DNA of 58,537 nucleotides from Pseudomonas sp. (GCA_022448005.1 JAKUTK010000029.1:1-58537), one strand, 5' to 3'; shown: positions 45,191-54,594, numbered from the stretch's first letter. Program-made: numbers and translations. The notes: generated by a model not told the origin, from the letters alone.

Positions 45191-46249
45191 ATGCACAACT
45201 CAAGCATGCGCCACAGCTTCATTCCGCCCTACATACTCGACCGTATCATCGTGCACGGCTCGGAGTGGCAGCGCGAGCGGGCGCTGGAAACACTGGTACA
45301 GGTGCGCGCTCTGCTGCCCAATCCCGGGCCACCCAAGCGACAGCCAAGCGTCACCGTGCTGCCTGAGCGTGGTCGGCCGGGCGAGCCGCGCCGTAGCATT
45401 CACGACGCGGCGCAACAGATGCTGTTACCTGGCGTGCTGGCCAGAATCGAAGGTCAGCCGCCAGTTGGCGATGCGGCAGTCGACGAGGCCTACGATGCAC
45501 TCGGCAAGGCCCACGCTTGTTTCTGGCAAGTGTTCGGGCGGGACTCGATCGACAATCGTGGCTTTCCGCTTATCGGCACGGTGCACTACGGGGTTGGCTA
45601 CGAGAACGCCTTCTGGAACGGCGCGCAAATGGTTTTCGGCGATGGCGACGGTGAGATATTCAATCGCTTTACACTGTCTCTGGATGTCGTGGCGCACGAG
45701 CTGGCCCACGGCATCATCGAGAGCGAAGCCGGGCTGCTGTACTCCGATCAGTCCGGTGCCCTGAATGAATCGCTATCTGACGTGTTCGGCGTGTTGGTGA
45801 AACAGTTCAGCCTCCAGCAGACAGCTCAACAGGCCGATTGGCTGATCGGCGCCGAGTTACTGACCGACAAGGTGAAGGGTTCGGCATTGCGCTCGATGGC
45901 CAATCCCGGCAGCGCCTACGACGATCCGCTGTTGGGTAAGGACCCGCAGCCAGCGCATATGCGCGACTTTATCGACACCCGTGACGACAACGGCGGCGTG
46001 CACCTGAATTCCGGCATTCCCAATCACGCGTTTTATCTCGCGGCCCAGGCCCTCGGCGGCTACGCCTGGGACAAGGCCGGGCGCATCTGGTACGACACTC
46101 TCTGTGATCGCCGCTTGGCCAAGGATGCGGATTTCATCGCGTTCGCTAATCTGACCAGCGAAAACGCGATGATCCGTTTTGGTGCCGGCAGCAGCGAGGC
46201 GCAGGCGGTCAGGCGGGCATGGGTAGATGTCGGTGTTCTGGTGCGGTAA
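45191..46249 (+). CDS. Protealysin-like M4 metalloprotease
   Basis: The 352-residue protein lacks a signal peptide and has the short propeptide type of protealysin, with the conserved SFIPPYILDRIIVHG near residue 9. The catalytic domain has the zinc motif VVAHELAHG (His169, Glu170, His173) and LNESLSDVFG with Glu193 as third zinc ligand and Asp197; VHLNSGIPNHAFY holds the active-site His. Protealysins are intracellular or non-classically released thermolysin relatives. The propeptide precursor would be self-processed. The next gene, 21 bp downstream, encodes the matching inhibitor. Confidence 0.93.
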   Translation: MHNSSMRHSFIPPYILDRIIVHGSEWQRERALETLVQVRALLPNPGPPKRQPSVTVLPERGRPGEPRRSIHDAAQQMLLPGVLARIEGQPPVGDAAVDEAYDALGKAHACFWQVFGRDSIDNRGFPLIGTVHYGVGYENAFWNGAQMVFGDGDGEIFNRFTLSLDVVAHELAHGIIESEAGLLYSDQSGALNESLSDVFGVLVKQFSLQQTAQQADWLIGAELLTDKVKGSALRSMANPGSAYDDPLLGKDPQPAHMRDFIDTRDDNGGVHLNSGIPNHAFYLAAQALGGYAWDKAGRIWYDTLCDRRLAKDADFIAFANLTSENAMIRFGAGSSEAQAVRRAWVDVGVLVR

Positions 46250-46270
46250 CGGGCCCAACGAGGAGACGTG

Positions 46271-46594
46271 ATGAAACAGCTACCAGCGCTGGGCACGGAT
46301 GCCACCGTTCGCCTTTCCAGGCAGGGCGGGTTCGCCGCGATGCAGGCGCTCTCTCGGCCACGTGAGATCGATTTCGTCAGTTGCGATGAGCAGCAGCGGG
46401 GGCAGGTTTGCTCTGTACTTGAGGGCTGCCTGCCGCTGGCGAGTGCCACCGCAGGGCAGGGTGATCGTCGGTATTATCAGATCGAGCTCCGCTACCGGGA
46501 AAACGACCGTGACCGCGAGTTGCTGCTGCAGGTCCCGGAAGAGCTGGCCCCCGGTGAACTGGTGCGGCTCTGGGACAAGGGCAAGGTGCTCTGA
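46271..46594 (+). CDS. Emfourin-type M4 protease inhibitor
   Basis: A 107-residue cytoplasmic protein. TVRLSRQGGFAAMQALSRP at the N-terminus and YYQIELRY...LLLQVPEELAPGELVRLW match the emfourin (M4in) family, slow tight-binding inhibitors of protealysin-like enzymes. GAGGAG precedes the ATG at 46271; a GTG three bases earlier is less well spaced. The gene directly follows the protease gene, the usual arrangement, and the pair probably forms one operon. Confidence 0.85.
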   Translation: MKQLPALGTDATVRLSRQGGFAAMQALSRPREIDFVSCDEQQRGQVCSVLEGCLPLASATAGQGDRRYYQIELRYRENDRDRELLLQVPEELAPGELVRLWDKGKVL

Positions 46595-46660
46595 CCGGTT
46601 TGGCTGCCAGCGTCATTGCGGCGCTAGAATCCCATCCCCGGTATTCAAGGAGCCAACCCC

Positions 46661-47548
46661 ATGTCTGAATTGCCCTCTATCGCCTTTGCTGGCATCGGCC
46701 TGATGGGCTCGCCGATGTGCCGGCGACTCCTCGCGGCCGGCTATCAACTGACGATCTGGAACCGTTCCCCCGAAAAATGTTCGCCGCTGATCGAGGCCGG
46801 GGCAAGGCAGGCCGACAATCCGGCCGACCTGTGTCGCGACGCGGACATCGTGTTGCTCTGTCTGGCCGATACCTCGGTGGTGCGAGAAGTGGTATTCGGT
46901 ACTGGCGGCATCGTTGAGGGCGCGAAGGCCGGGCAGCTGTTGGTTGACCATTCCAGCCTGGAGCCCGCCGCTACGCGCGCTATGGCCGCCGAACTGGAGA
47001 GGCTTAGTGGCATGCGCTGGGTCGATGCGCCGCTGTCCGGCGGTACGGCGGGTGCCGAGGCGGGCAGCCTGGCGATCATGGCCGGTGGACGCAGCGAGGA
47101 TATCGAGCGGGTGCGGCCCGTGTTGGCACACCTGGGCCAGCGGTTGACCCACATGGGCGATGTCGGCGCAGGCCAGGTCACCAAGGCCTGTAATCAGATG
47201 ATCGTCGCCTGCAATGCGCTGGTCATCGCCGAGGTGGTGGCTTTGGCCGAACGCTCAGGTGTTGATGCGAGCCTCATCGCGCCGGCCTTGGCCGGAGGTT
47301 TCGCTGATTCCAAACCGCTGCAGATTCTCGCTCCGCAGATGGCTAACAGCGCGTTCGAACCGGTGAAATGGAGGGTTCGCACCCTGCTCAAGGATCTCGA
47401 CACGGCCGTGCAGCTCTCCCGCGAAGTAGGCGGGGCCACACCCATGACCGGGCTCGCCGCACAGTTGATGCGCCTGCATGGCAGCGGGGGCGAACTCGAA
47501 AATGATCCTTCTACGCTGGTCAGGATGTTTCGGGAGCAAAAGCAATGA
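46661..47548 (+). CDS. glxR: Tartronate semialdehyde reductase-type beta-hydroxyacid dehydrogenase
   Basis: The 295-residue protein has the N-terminal Rossmann motif FAGIGLMGSPMCRRLLAAGY, the substrate-binding DAPLSGGTAGAEAGSLAIMAGG and the catalytic Lys in GDVGAGQVTKACNQM of the 3-hydroxyisobutyrate/tartronate semialdehyde reductase family. It overlaps a hydroxypyruvate isomerase gene by four bases (ATGA), which favours GlxR (tartronate semialdehyde to glycerate) over HIBADH. Glyoxylate from ureides could feed this route, but no glyoxylate carboligase gene is in the window. Confidence 0.82.
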   Translation: MSELPSIAFAGIGLMGSPMCRRLLAAGYQLTIWNRSPEKCSPLIEAGARQADNPADLCRDADIVLLCLADTSVVREVVFGTGGIVEGAKAGQLLVDHSSLEPAATRAMAAELERLSGMRWVDAPLSGGTAGAEAGSLAIMAGGRSEDIERVRPVLAHLGQRLTHMGDVGAGQVTKACNQMIVACNALVIAEVVALAERSGVDASLIAPALAGGFADSKPLQILAPQMANSAFEPVKWRVRTLLKDLDTAVQLSREVGGATPMTGLAAQLMRLHGSGGELENDPSTLVRMFREQKQ

Positions 47549-48327
47549 GGATCGCCGCGAACCTGTCCATGTTGTTCAACGAACTGCCCTTGGCCGAGCG
47601 AGTCATGGCCGCTCGGGTTGCCGGGTTCGACGGTGTGGAAATTCAGTTCCCTTATGAGCTTCCGGCGATTCGCCTGAAGGAGCTGCTTGAGCGTGCGGGT
47701 TTGCCGCTGGTGCTGATCAACCTGCCGGCCGGTGATTTCATGCAGGGCGGTGCCGGGCTGGCGGCGGTGCCGTCGCGGCAGGCTGAGTTCGACGCGGCCC
47801 TACAGGAGGGCCTGACCTACGCGGCCATGGCGCGGCCGATGTGCGTCAACGTGCTGCCCGGCCGGCTGGCCGAAGGCGTGACGTGTGAGCTGGCCCTGGA
47901 AACCCTGGCCTGCAACCTGCGCAAAAGCGCCGAGGCGTTCGCACCTCTGGGGGTGCGAGTGGTATGCGAGGCGATCAATCCGCTGGACATGCCGGGTTTT
48001 CTGATCAACACCCCGGAGCATCTGCAAGCGCTTCTGGAGCGCGTCGATCATCCCAATTGCCAGGCACAGCTGGACCTCTATCACATGGCCCGACAGGGGC
48101 TGGATGTTGCCGCTGGGATAGCACTGCTTGGCGCCGGAATCGGGCATGTGCAATTTGCCGACTGTCCCGGCCGAGGGGCGCCCGGCACGGGCTCGATAGC
48201 TTTCGGGCCGTTGCTCGACGCCTTGCGATCGGTGGGCTACACCGGCTGGTTGGCGGCCGAATACCGCCCTGATAGCCCGGACACCTCGACCGGCCTTGGC
48301 TGGCTGGAGGCTTGGCAGCAGAGCTGA
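47545..48327 (+). CDS. hyi: Hydroxypyruvate isomerase-family protein
   Basis: The 260-residue TIM-barrel protein has RIAANLSMLFNELPLAER at the N-terminus, FDGVEIQFPYELPA, VVCEAINPLDMPGF with a metal-binding Glu, CQAQLDLYHMARQG and GWLAAEYRPD with a second Glu. This is the Hyi/OtnI pattern. It interconverts hydroxypyruvate and tartronate semialdehyde in classical Hyi; OtnI-like activity on related sugar acids is the alternative. It is cotranscribed with glxR. Confidence 0.82.
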   Translation: MRIAANLSMLFNELPLAERVMAARVAGFDGVEIQFPYELPAIRLKELLERAGLPLVLINLPAGDFMQGGAGLAAVPSRQAEFDAALQEGLTYAAMARPMCVNVLPGRLAEGVTCELALETLACNLRKSAEAFAPLGVRVVCEAINPLDMPGFLINTPEHLQALLERVDHPNCQAQLDLYHMARQGLDVAAGIALLGAGIGHVQFADCPGRGAPGTGSIAFGPLLDALRSVGYTGWLAAEYRPDSPDTSTGLGWLEAWQQS

Positions 48328-48453
48328 ACCGTCGCATCGACCGGCATCAGCGAAAATGATGGTGACAGACAGACGCCTGCGAGAACCCTAGAGTCAGTTT
48401 CGAGAACCGGTCGGCACACGGCCGGTGCATAACAATAAATCGAGAGCGACGTC

Positions 48454-49800
48454 ATGCAGCCATCCACCCAAGCCGCGAACGCCTGGCGCGTCCTGTTCCT
48501 GCTGTTTCTGGCCAACCTGTTCAACTTCTTCGACCGCACCATCCCGGCGATCATTGCCGAGCCGATCCGCCTGGAGTGGGATCTCAACGATTTCCAGTTG
48601 GGCCTGATCGGCACCGCCTTCACCATCATCTACGCGATCGCAGGCGTGCCGCTGGGCCGCATGGCCGACATCGGTTCGCGGCGCAAGATCATGGGCTGGG
48701 GCCTGACCGTCTGGAGCGGCCTGACCGCCGTCAACGGTCTGGCGTGGAACTTCTGGACCTTTCTGCTGGTGCGCATGGGCATCGGCATCGGTGAGGCCAG
48801 CTATGCGCCCGCGGCCAATTCGCTGATCGGCGATCTGTTCCCGGCGCACAAGCGGGCTCGGGCGATGGGCATCTTCATGCTCGGTCTGCCACTGGGGCTA
48901 TTGCTGGCCTTTTTCACCATCGGCTCGATGGTGGAGTACTTCGGCAGCTGGCGCGCGCCATTCTTCATTGCGGCAGTGCCTGGGCTGGTGCTGGCGCTGT
49001 TCATCTTTTTCGTCAAGGAACCACAGCGTGGTGCGGCGGAAACGGTGAAGGTGTCGCAGACGCCGGTAGAGCAGCCTATTCGCAAAGTGTTCGCGATCCG
49101 CACCTTCTGGTGGCTGGTGCTGGCGGGGCTGGCGTTCAATTTCGCCACCTACGCCTGCAACGCGTTCATGGTGCCACTGTTGATGCGCTATCACGCGGTG
49201 CCGCTGGTAGAGGCGTCGATCGCCACTGGGGTAATCGTCGGTTTGACCGGCTTGATCGGTTTGACCTTGGGCGGGTGGGTGGCGGACAAGATTCATCAGC
49301 GCTTCGCCCGTGGCCGCCTGATCTTCGCCGCGGTGAGCATGCTCATCGCCACCGCTCTGACCGGTTATGCATTACTCGCCGGGCGGATTGAAGTGGGCGT
49401 GTTCGTTGCGGTTTTCAGTATCGGCTGGCTGTTCTCCTACAACTTCTACACCTGCGTCTACACCGCCATTCAGGACGTGGTCGAACCTCGTCTGCGGGCC
49501 ACGGCCATGGCGCTGTTCTTCGCCGGGCTCTATCTGCTTGGCGGCGGCATGGGCACGGTGGTGGTGGGGCTGCTGTCGGACCATTTCGCCGAGTCGGCAA
49601 TGCTTGCCGCAGGCGCCAGTGAGATGAGTGAAGTGTTCCGGGCCGAAGGTCTGCACGGCGCCATGTACCTGATCCCAGCCTCGCTGCTGCTGACCATGGT
49701 GTTCCTGTTCCAGGCATCGCGCACCTTCTGCCATGACTCCAAGCGCATGACGGACGGCATGACCGACTCCGCAGCCGCTGCCGAGCCGGCACTCGCCTAA
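48454..49800 (+). CDS. MFS transporter (spinster-like)
   Basis: The 448-residue protein has 12 predicted membrane segments. The N-terminal NLFNFFDRTIPAIIAEPIR and PLGRMADIGSRRKIMGWGL (MFS motif A), GIGIGEASYAPAANSLIGDLF and VEPRLRATAMALFFAGLYLLGG resemble the spinster-like branch of the major facilitator superfamily. Substrate unknown; an organic acid is possible given the glxR-hyi genes 127 bp upstream, but this is only context. The hydrophilic C-terminal tail is about 25 residues. Confidence 0.85.
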   Translation: MQPSTQAANAWRVLFLLFLANLFNFFDRTIPAIIAEPIRLEWDLNDFQLGLIGTAFTIIYAIAGVPLGRMADIGSRRKIMGWGLTVWSGLTAVNGLAWNFWTFLLVRMGIGIGEASYAPAANSLIGDLFPAHKRARAMGIFMLGLPLGLLLAFFTIGSMVEYFGSWRAPFFIAAVPGLVLALFIFFVKEPQRGAAETVKVSQTPVEQPIRKVFAIRTFWWLVLAGLAFNFATYACNAFMVPLLMRYHAVPLVEASIATGVIVGLTGLIGLTLGGWVADKIHQRFARGRLIFAAVSMLIATALTGYALLAGRIEVGVFVAVFSIGWLFSYNFYTCVYTAIQDVVEPRLRATAMALFFAGLYLLGGGMGTVVVGLLSDHFAESAMLAAGASEMSEVFRAEGLHGAMYLIPASLLLTMVFLFQASRTFCHDSKRMTDGMTDSAAAAEPALA

Positions 49801-49929
49801 CGGCGAGCCGCTGCGACAGCACTCGGCTGCCGCAGTGGTTTGCCTGGTTGAGCCCGCCCGACGATTGGCCTGCATTTGCCGGCCGGCTCGCATAAACTGC
49901 GCGGCCGTTTTTAGAAGTCCGGACCGCAC

Positions 49930-51195
49930 ATGCATAACCCGTCCCCCGCCCGCGCCTGCGGCATCGACTTCGGCACCTCCAATTCCACCGTCGGTTGGTG
50001 GCGTCCTGACGCCGAACCGCTGTTGGTACTGGAAGGCGATCAGCAAACCTTGCCCTCGGTGGTGTTCTTCAACACCGAGGAGCGTCGTCCCGTTTATGGT
50101 CGCCTGGCCTTGACCGAGTACCTGGAAGGCTACGAAGGGCGTTTGATGCGCTCGCTGAAAAGCCTGCTGGGGTCCAAGCTGCTCAAGAGTGAGACAACCG
50201 TGCTCGGCGGCGCCATGCCGTTCAAGGACATTCTCGGGCTGTTTCTCGGGACCCTCAAACAACGCGCTGAAGAGCAGGCCGGGCGCTCGTTCGATGAGGT
50301 GGTGCTGGGCCGCCCGGTGTTTTTCGTAGACGACGACCCGGATGCAGATAGGGAAGCGGCGAATACACTCGCCGCTGCGGCCAACAAGATCGGTTTCAAG
50401 GATGTCTCCTTCCAGTACGAACCCATCGCCGCAGCGTTCGACTACGAGTCGCGCATCGAGCGGGAAGAGCGCGTGCTGATCGTCGACATCGGCGGCGGTA
50501 CCTCGGACTTTTCACTGGTGCGGCTGGCACCGGAGCGGCGGCAGATCGATGACCGTCAGGACGACATCCTTGCCACCTCTGGCGTGCACATCGGCGGTAC
50601 CGATTTCGACAAGCAGCTCAGCCTGCAGGGCGTGATGCCGCTGTTCGGCTACGGCAGCCGAATGAAAAGCGATGCACCCATGCCTACCAGCACTCATCTC
50701 AATCTGGCCACCTGGCACACGATCAACGCGGTGTATGCGCCGGCCTCGCTGCGTGCCCTGCAGAGCATGCGCTACGACATTGTCGACCCCACCGGAATCG
50801 ACCGGCTGTTCAGCCTGATCGAACAGCGCGCCGGGCACTGGCTGGCGATGCAGGTAGAGCAGGGCAAGATCGAGCTGACCGAGCATGAACGCTTCCTGAT
50901 CGACTTCGCGCGAATCGAACCCGGCCTCCAAGCCACTCTCACACGTTCTGTATTCGAAACGGCGATCGACCCCCTGCTCGAACGAATCCGCGCCAATGTC
51001 AGTCAATTGCTGATAAGTGCTGGGCTCAAGCATGAGGACATCGACACGGTCTTCTTTACCGGTGGTTCCAGCGCGATCCCTGCGCTGCGCCAGAGCGTCG
51101 CCGCTTTGCTGCCGCGGGCGCGCCATGTCGAAGGCAATCGCTTCGGCAGCATCGGTAGCGGTCTGGCCATCGAGGCGCGCAAGCGCTACGGTTGA
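49930..51195 (+). CDS. yegD: YegD-type Hsp70-like ATPase
   Basis: The 421-residue protein has the actin/Hsp70 ATPase core: GIDFGTSNSTVGWW near residue 11 (phosphate 1), LIVDIGGGTSDFSLV near 185 (phosphate 2) and TVFFTGGSSAIPAL near 370 (adenosine motif). It ends soon after the nucleotide-binding domain, so it lacks the substrate-binding domain and lid of DnaK. This matches E. coli YegD, whose function is poorly known. A CHAD-protein gene follows 54 bp downstream on the same strand. Confidence 0.9.
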   Translation: MHNPSPARACGIDFGTSNSTVGWWRPDAEPLLVLEGDQQTLPSVVFFNTEERRPVYGRLALTEYLEGYEGRLMRSLKSLLGSKLLKSETTVLGGAMPFKDILGLFLGTLKQRAEEQAGRSFDEVVLGRPVFFVDDDPDADREAANTLAAAANKIGFKDVSFQYEPIAAAFDYESRIEREERVLIVDIGGGTSDFSLVRLAPERRQIDDRQDDILATSGVHIGGTDFDKQLSLQGVMPLFGYGSRMKSDAPMPTSTHLNLATWHTINAVYAPASLRALQSMRYDIVDPTGIDRLFSLIEQRAGHWLAMQVEQGKIELTEHERFLIDFARIEPGLQATLTRSVFETAIDPLLERIRANVSQLLISAGLKHEDIDTVFFTGGSSAIPALRQSVAALLPRARHVEGNRFGSIGSGLAIEARKRYG

Positions 51196-51249
51196 ATCGC
51201 CCGTCACGCCTGCTGCCTGAGCGTGCAGCGGGCTTGAACGGGAGTTGTC

Positions 51250-52146
51250 ATGGGCTACAAGCTGCGTCCGCAAGACCCTGCAGCCGAGGTGCGAAAAGTC
51301 GCTCGGCAGGGCATCGACAAGGCCATCAAAGCGCTAAGCGTTGCACCCGAAGAACGCGCCGAGGGTGTGCATCAGGCGCGTAAGCGGTTCAAGGAGTTGC
51401 GTGCGCTGCTGCGCCTGGTACGCAAGCCGCTGGGTGACGAGTTTCAGCGGGAGAACCATCGTTTCCGCGATCTCGGCCGCGCCCTGGCCGAGTCGCGTGA
51501 CGCTACTGCCATGCTGGAAAGCTGGGATGCGCTGGCAAAGCGTTTTCCGAGCCTGTTCGCCGAGGCGGATTTCAAGCTGACCCGGCGTCGCCTGCAGGCT
51601 CGGGCAAAGCAGGCTGAAAGTGGCACTACCGACCTCGATTCGCGCATCGGCAAAGCGATCGATGAGCTGAAGAATGCGCGAAGCTGCATCGACACCTGGC
51701 CACTTCAAGCCAAGGGCTTCGACTTGCTGTCTGGCGGTGTCAAACGCACCTACGCCGACGGTTGCGCTGAGCTGGCCAAGGCCCGGCTCGATCTCAGCGA
51801 CGAACAGCTCCACCAGTGGCGCAAGCGGGTCAAGGACCACTGGTACCAGACGCGCTTACTGGCGCCGAGCTGGCCGAAATTGATGCAGCTGCGCAGTGAC
51901 TCGCTGAAGGCGCTGGCGGATCTGCTTGGCGATGACCACGACCTGGCGATGATGACGGAACTGATGCAGGCTCAACCAGCGTTGTTCGGTGACGACACGC
52001 TGCGTGAGCGACTCGGCACAGCCGTAGCCGAGCGCCGCAGCGAGTTGCAGAGCGCCGCGCTCAAGCTGGGCGAGGAAATCTACGCGGACGCACCAAAGGA
52101 GCTGGTGGCGCGCTGGCAGCGCTATTGGGATGGTGCTAGCGGCTGA
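51250..52146 (+). CDS. CHAD-domain protein
   Basis: The 298-residue helical protein has the CHAD domain: VHQARKRFKELRALLRLVRKPLG near residue 38, FRDLGRALAESRDATAMLES, LHQWRKRVKDHWYQTRLL near 190 and LADLLGDDHDLAMM near 222. The repeated HxxRKRxK pairs create basic grooves known to bind polyphosphate. There is no attached CYTH domain. It is probably cytoplasmic and associated with polyphosphate granules. GGGAG precedes the ATG. Confidence 0.9.
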   Translation: MGYKLRPQDPAAEVRKVARQGIDKAIKALSVAPEERAEGVHQARKRFKELRALLRLVRKPLGDEFQRENHRFRDLGRALAESRDATAMLESWDALAKRFPSLFAEADFKLTRRRLQARAKQAESGTTDLDSRIGKAIDELKNARSCIDTWPLQAKGFDLLSGGVKRTYADGCAELAKARLDLSDEQLHQWRKRVKDHWYQTRLLAPSWPKLMQLRSDSLKALADLLGDDHDLAMMTELMQAQPALFGDDTLRERLGTAVAERRSELQSAALKLGEEIYADAPKELVARWQRYWDGASG

Positions 52147-52176
52147 TAGAAACCGGTCTGCACAACGAGCCAGATA

Positions 52177-52590
52177 TCAGGCCGCCTGGCTGTTGATCTC
52201 GTGAATCTTGAGCATTTTTTCCAGCTCGGTGCGGACGAACTGATCGTTGCAGCCGGGCAGGTATTCGCGCAGCTTGCGGATCACCCATTGCTGACCGCGG
52301 TCGACGAAGGTCAGGCGCTCATCCAGCGATTCGATAGCCATCGCCTTGCCGTAAAACGCGCCGGTCTCGCGGTTGGGCTCGATGTTCAGGTGGTTCATGC
52401 AGTTGAGGACTAGCCGGCAGCTGTCGACCTCGCCCTGGCGGATCTGCTCGAGTAATTTTTGCTGGGTTGGATCGTTGCATTGCTGCAGGCTTTCACCGGC
52501 GACTTTGGCCCCGGCACGCTCCGCGCTCAGCAGGTCTTGCAACAGTTTCGCTTCCCCTTCGGGGGTGTTCAGCAAGTTCTGTTCAGCCAT
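52177..52590 (-). CDS. Small helical, ferritin-like protein of unknown function
   Basis: A 137-residue acidic, all-helical protein without signal peptide. Segments LLQDLLSAERAGAKVAGESL, LLEQIRQGEVDSCRLVLNCM and the Glu/His pattern (E31, E61, H69 by rough count) suggest a four-helix ferritin-like bundle; similar pseudomonad proteins are, I think, listed as DUF6306. I chose ATG 52590, preceded by AGGAG; the frame is open to 52611. Function unknown. It converges with the CHAD-protein gene. Confidence 0.72.
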   Translation of the reverse strand: MAEQNLLNTPEGEAKLLQDLLSAERAGAKVAGESLQQCNDPTQQKLLEQIRQGEVDSCRLVLNCMNHLNIEPNRETGAFYGKAMAIESLDERLTFVDRGQQWVIRKLREYLPGCNDQFVRTELEKMLKIHEINSQAA

Positions 52591-52659
52591 GGCAGGTCTC
52601 CTGTTCAGCAAGCCGGTGCACGGCTGCTGCCGTGCACATTGTCGACCGAGGTCGAACGG

Positions 52660-53211
52660 TCAGAGTTTCTTCGCGGAGACGATCTTGACCGGCGTCAGCG
52701 GTACGTTCTGCATCATGCTGCGGTTGCCAGTTGGCACCTGGGCGATCTGGTCGACCACGTCCATGCCGCGCACCACCTTGGCGAACACCGCATAGCCGAA
52801 GTCGCGGCTGCCATGGTCGAGGAAGTCATTGTCGCGGTGGTTGATGAAGAATTGACTGGTGGCCGAGTCGACGTTTTGCGTACGAGCCATGGCCAGCGTG
52901 CCGCAAACGTTGTGCAGACCGTTGTCGGCTTCGTTCTTGATGGGTGCGCGGGTCTTCTTCTGGCTCAGGCCTTCGTTGAAGCCGCCGCCCTGGATCATGA
53001 AGCCTGGGATCACGCGGTGAAAGACAGTGCCGTCGTAGTAGCCGCTTTCGACGTACTCGAGAAAATTCTTCACGCTGACCGGGGCCTTTTCAGCCTCCAG
53101 TTCGATTTCGATTTCGCCCATGCTGGTGTTCAGCAGTACGTGAGGATTCTCCGCAGCGAGCAGGTTGCCGGCGAGCAGCAGTGAGCAGGCGGCGAGTGCG
53201 AGTCGTTTCAT
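52660..53211 (-). CDS. ppiA: Periplasmic peptidyl-prolyl cis-trans isomerase (cyclophilin)
   Basis: The 183-residue protein has a signal peptide ([20 protein letters not shown]) and a single cyclophilin domain. [27 protein letters not shown] holds the catalytic Arg and Phe (quoted here by its [13 protein letters not shown] core), followed by [20 protein letters not shown] and [15 protein letters not shown]. It speeds proline isomerisation during folding of exported proteins. It is a single gene between the helical-protein gene and a LysR gene, all on the minus strand. Confidence 0.92.
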   Translation of the reverse strand: MKRLALAACSLLLAGNLLAAENPHVLLNTSMGEIEIELEAEKAPVSVKNFLEYVESGYYDGTVFHRVIPGFMIQGGGFNEGLSQKKTRAPIKNEADNGLHNVCGTLAMARTQNVDSATSQFFINHRDNDFLDHGSRDFGYAVFAKVVRGMDVVDQIAQVPTGNRSMMQNVPLTPVKIVSAKKL

Positions 53212-53274
53212 GGTCTATTCCTGGTAGGGGTAAGCCTGGGTCTGCCCGTCTGTGCAGGCCGGTAGCAGGGTGCT

Positions 53275-54207
53275 TCAGCCGTCGTGCTTGGCGTTGCTTA
53301 CCGGCTGAACAGGCGATTGCGCTTGTGCATCGTACGTCCTGATCAGGTCGATGAGAATCTGTGTAGCCGGGCCGAGCGGTTTGTCGGGGTTAGTGTAGAG
53401 GTAGAAAAGCGGCCGGCGAATGCTGCCCTGGACCAGTGGCAGCGGCTTCAGGGCACCTTCGGCCAGTTCGCGATGGATCATGTGGCGGGGCAGCCAGGCA
53501 AAGCCCAGGCCGCTGCTGACGAAGCCGACCGAAGTGGCCAGGCTGCCGACCGTCCAGCGCTGTTCTGCGCCCAGCCAGCCGATGTCGCGAGGCTGACGCT
53601 GGCCGGAATCGCGCACCACCACCTGCATCTGGCTTTGCAGATCCTGAACGCTGAGTTTGCGCTGCAGTTGATGCAACGAGTGGTTGGGGTGGGCGACGGC
53701 GACGAATTCGACGGTGCCCAGTTCCTGGCCAAGATAACCAGTGATATCCAGACCGCTGATGGCCAGATCCGCTGTGCCGTCCTTGAGGACCTCTTCAACA
53801 CCGGACAGCACTTCTTCACGCAACCTCACCCGGCAACCTCGGCTTTGCGGCATGAAGGCGGTCAGCGCGCGGATCAGTTTGGCGTTGGGGTAAGCGGCAT
53901 CGACGACCAGCCGCACCTCGGCTTCCCAGCCTTGCTCCATGTGGTGGGCCAGCTCTTCCAACTGACCGGCCTGGTTGACCAGTTGTCGGGAGCGACGCAG
54001 GAGCACTTCACCCGCATCGGTCAGCACCGCTTTGCGACCCTCGATGCGTAGCAGCGGCACCCCCAGCTGTTCCTGCATGCGCGCCACCGTATAGCTCACC
54101 GAAGATTGTGAGCGATGCAGCACTTCAGCGGCCTGGGCGAAGCCGTCGTGATCGACCACTGCCTGCAGGGTTCGCCATTGATCGAGGGTCACACGTGGCA
54201 CTTTCAT
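53275..54207 (-). CDS. LysR-family transcriptional regulator
   Basis: The 310-residue protein has an N-terminal winged helix (LDQWRTLQAVVDHDGFAQAA, then RSQSSVSYTVARMQEQLGV, residues 8-60) and a LysR co-inducer domain (about 90-295, starting EVRLVVDAAYPNAKLI). I chose ATG 54207, preceded by AGGAAAG; the frame is open to 54354 but has no better start. It is divergent from a small secreted-protein gene 66 bp away and could control it. No ligand can be inferred. Confidence 0.88.
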   Translation of the reverse strand: MKVPRVTLDQWRTLQAVVDHDGFAQAAEVLHRSQSSVSYTVARMQEQLGVPLLRIEGRKAVLTDAGEVLLRRSRQLVNQAGQLEELAHHMEQGWEAEVRLVVDAAYPNAKLIRALTAFMPQSRGCRVRLREEVLSGVEEVLKDGTADLAISGLDITGYLGQELGTVEFVAVAHPNHSLHQLQRKLSVQDLQSQMQVVVRDSGQRQPRDIGWLGAEQRWTVGSLATSVGFVSSGLGFAWLPRHMIHRELAEGALKPLPLVQGSIRRPLFYLYTNPDKPLGPATQILIDLIRTYDAQAQSPVQPVSNAKHDG

Positions 54208-54273
54208 TCCATTGCTTTCCTGTTGCGTCGGTCTGGTACGCTGGCGGTCGCCTATTGGAGGAGCCCATAACAA

Positions 54274-54594
54274 ATGAAAAGACTCTGCATCGCTGCGCTC
54301 GTCATCTTCCCACTGAGCGCAGTTGCCGTCAGCTATCCCGTGGAGCTCGAACAAGAACTGAACGGCGCCGAGGTGCTGGCGAGCACCGAGACCATTGACC
54401 GCGACATGGCCGGTCTGGTGCTGCAGAACTTTGGTAAGGGCCCTGTGGAGTGTACCGCTGTGTTTCGCAATGGGCCGGAAATGCCGCGCACTCGACGTAT
54501 CACGCTCGAGTCGGGGGAGAGCAAGCCCATGACCGCCAAGTTCAAGCGCGACGTGATCAAACTACGCGTCAAGTTGACCTGCGAGCCTCAATGA
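54274..54594 (+). CDS. Small exported protein of unknown function
   Basis: A 106-residue protein with a signal peptide (MKRLCIAALVIFPLSAVAVS) and a beta-rich mature part containing a Cys pair (one in GPVECTAVFRN, one in KLTCEPQ at the very end) that could form a disulfide in the periplasm. A TATTGGAGGAG ribosome-binding region precedes the ATG. I do not recognise a characterised family. It is divergent from the LysR gene. Confidence 0.78.
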   Translation: MKRLCIAALVIFPLSAVAVSYPVELEQELNGAEVLASTETIDRDMAGLVLQNFGKGPVECTAVFRNGPEMPRTRRITLESGESKPMTAKFKRDVIKLRVKLTCEPQ

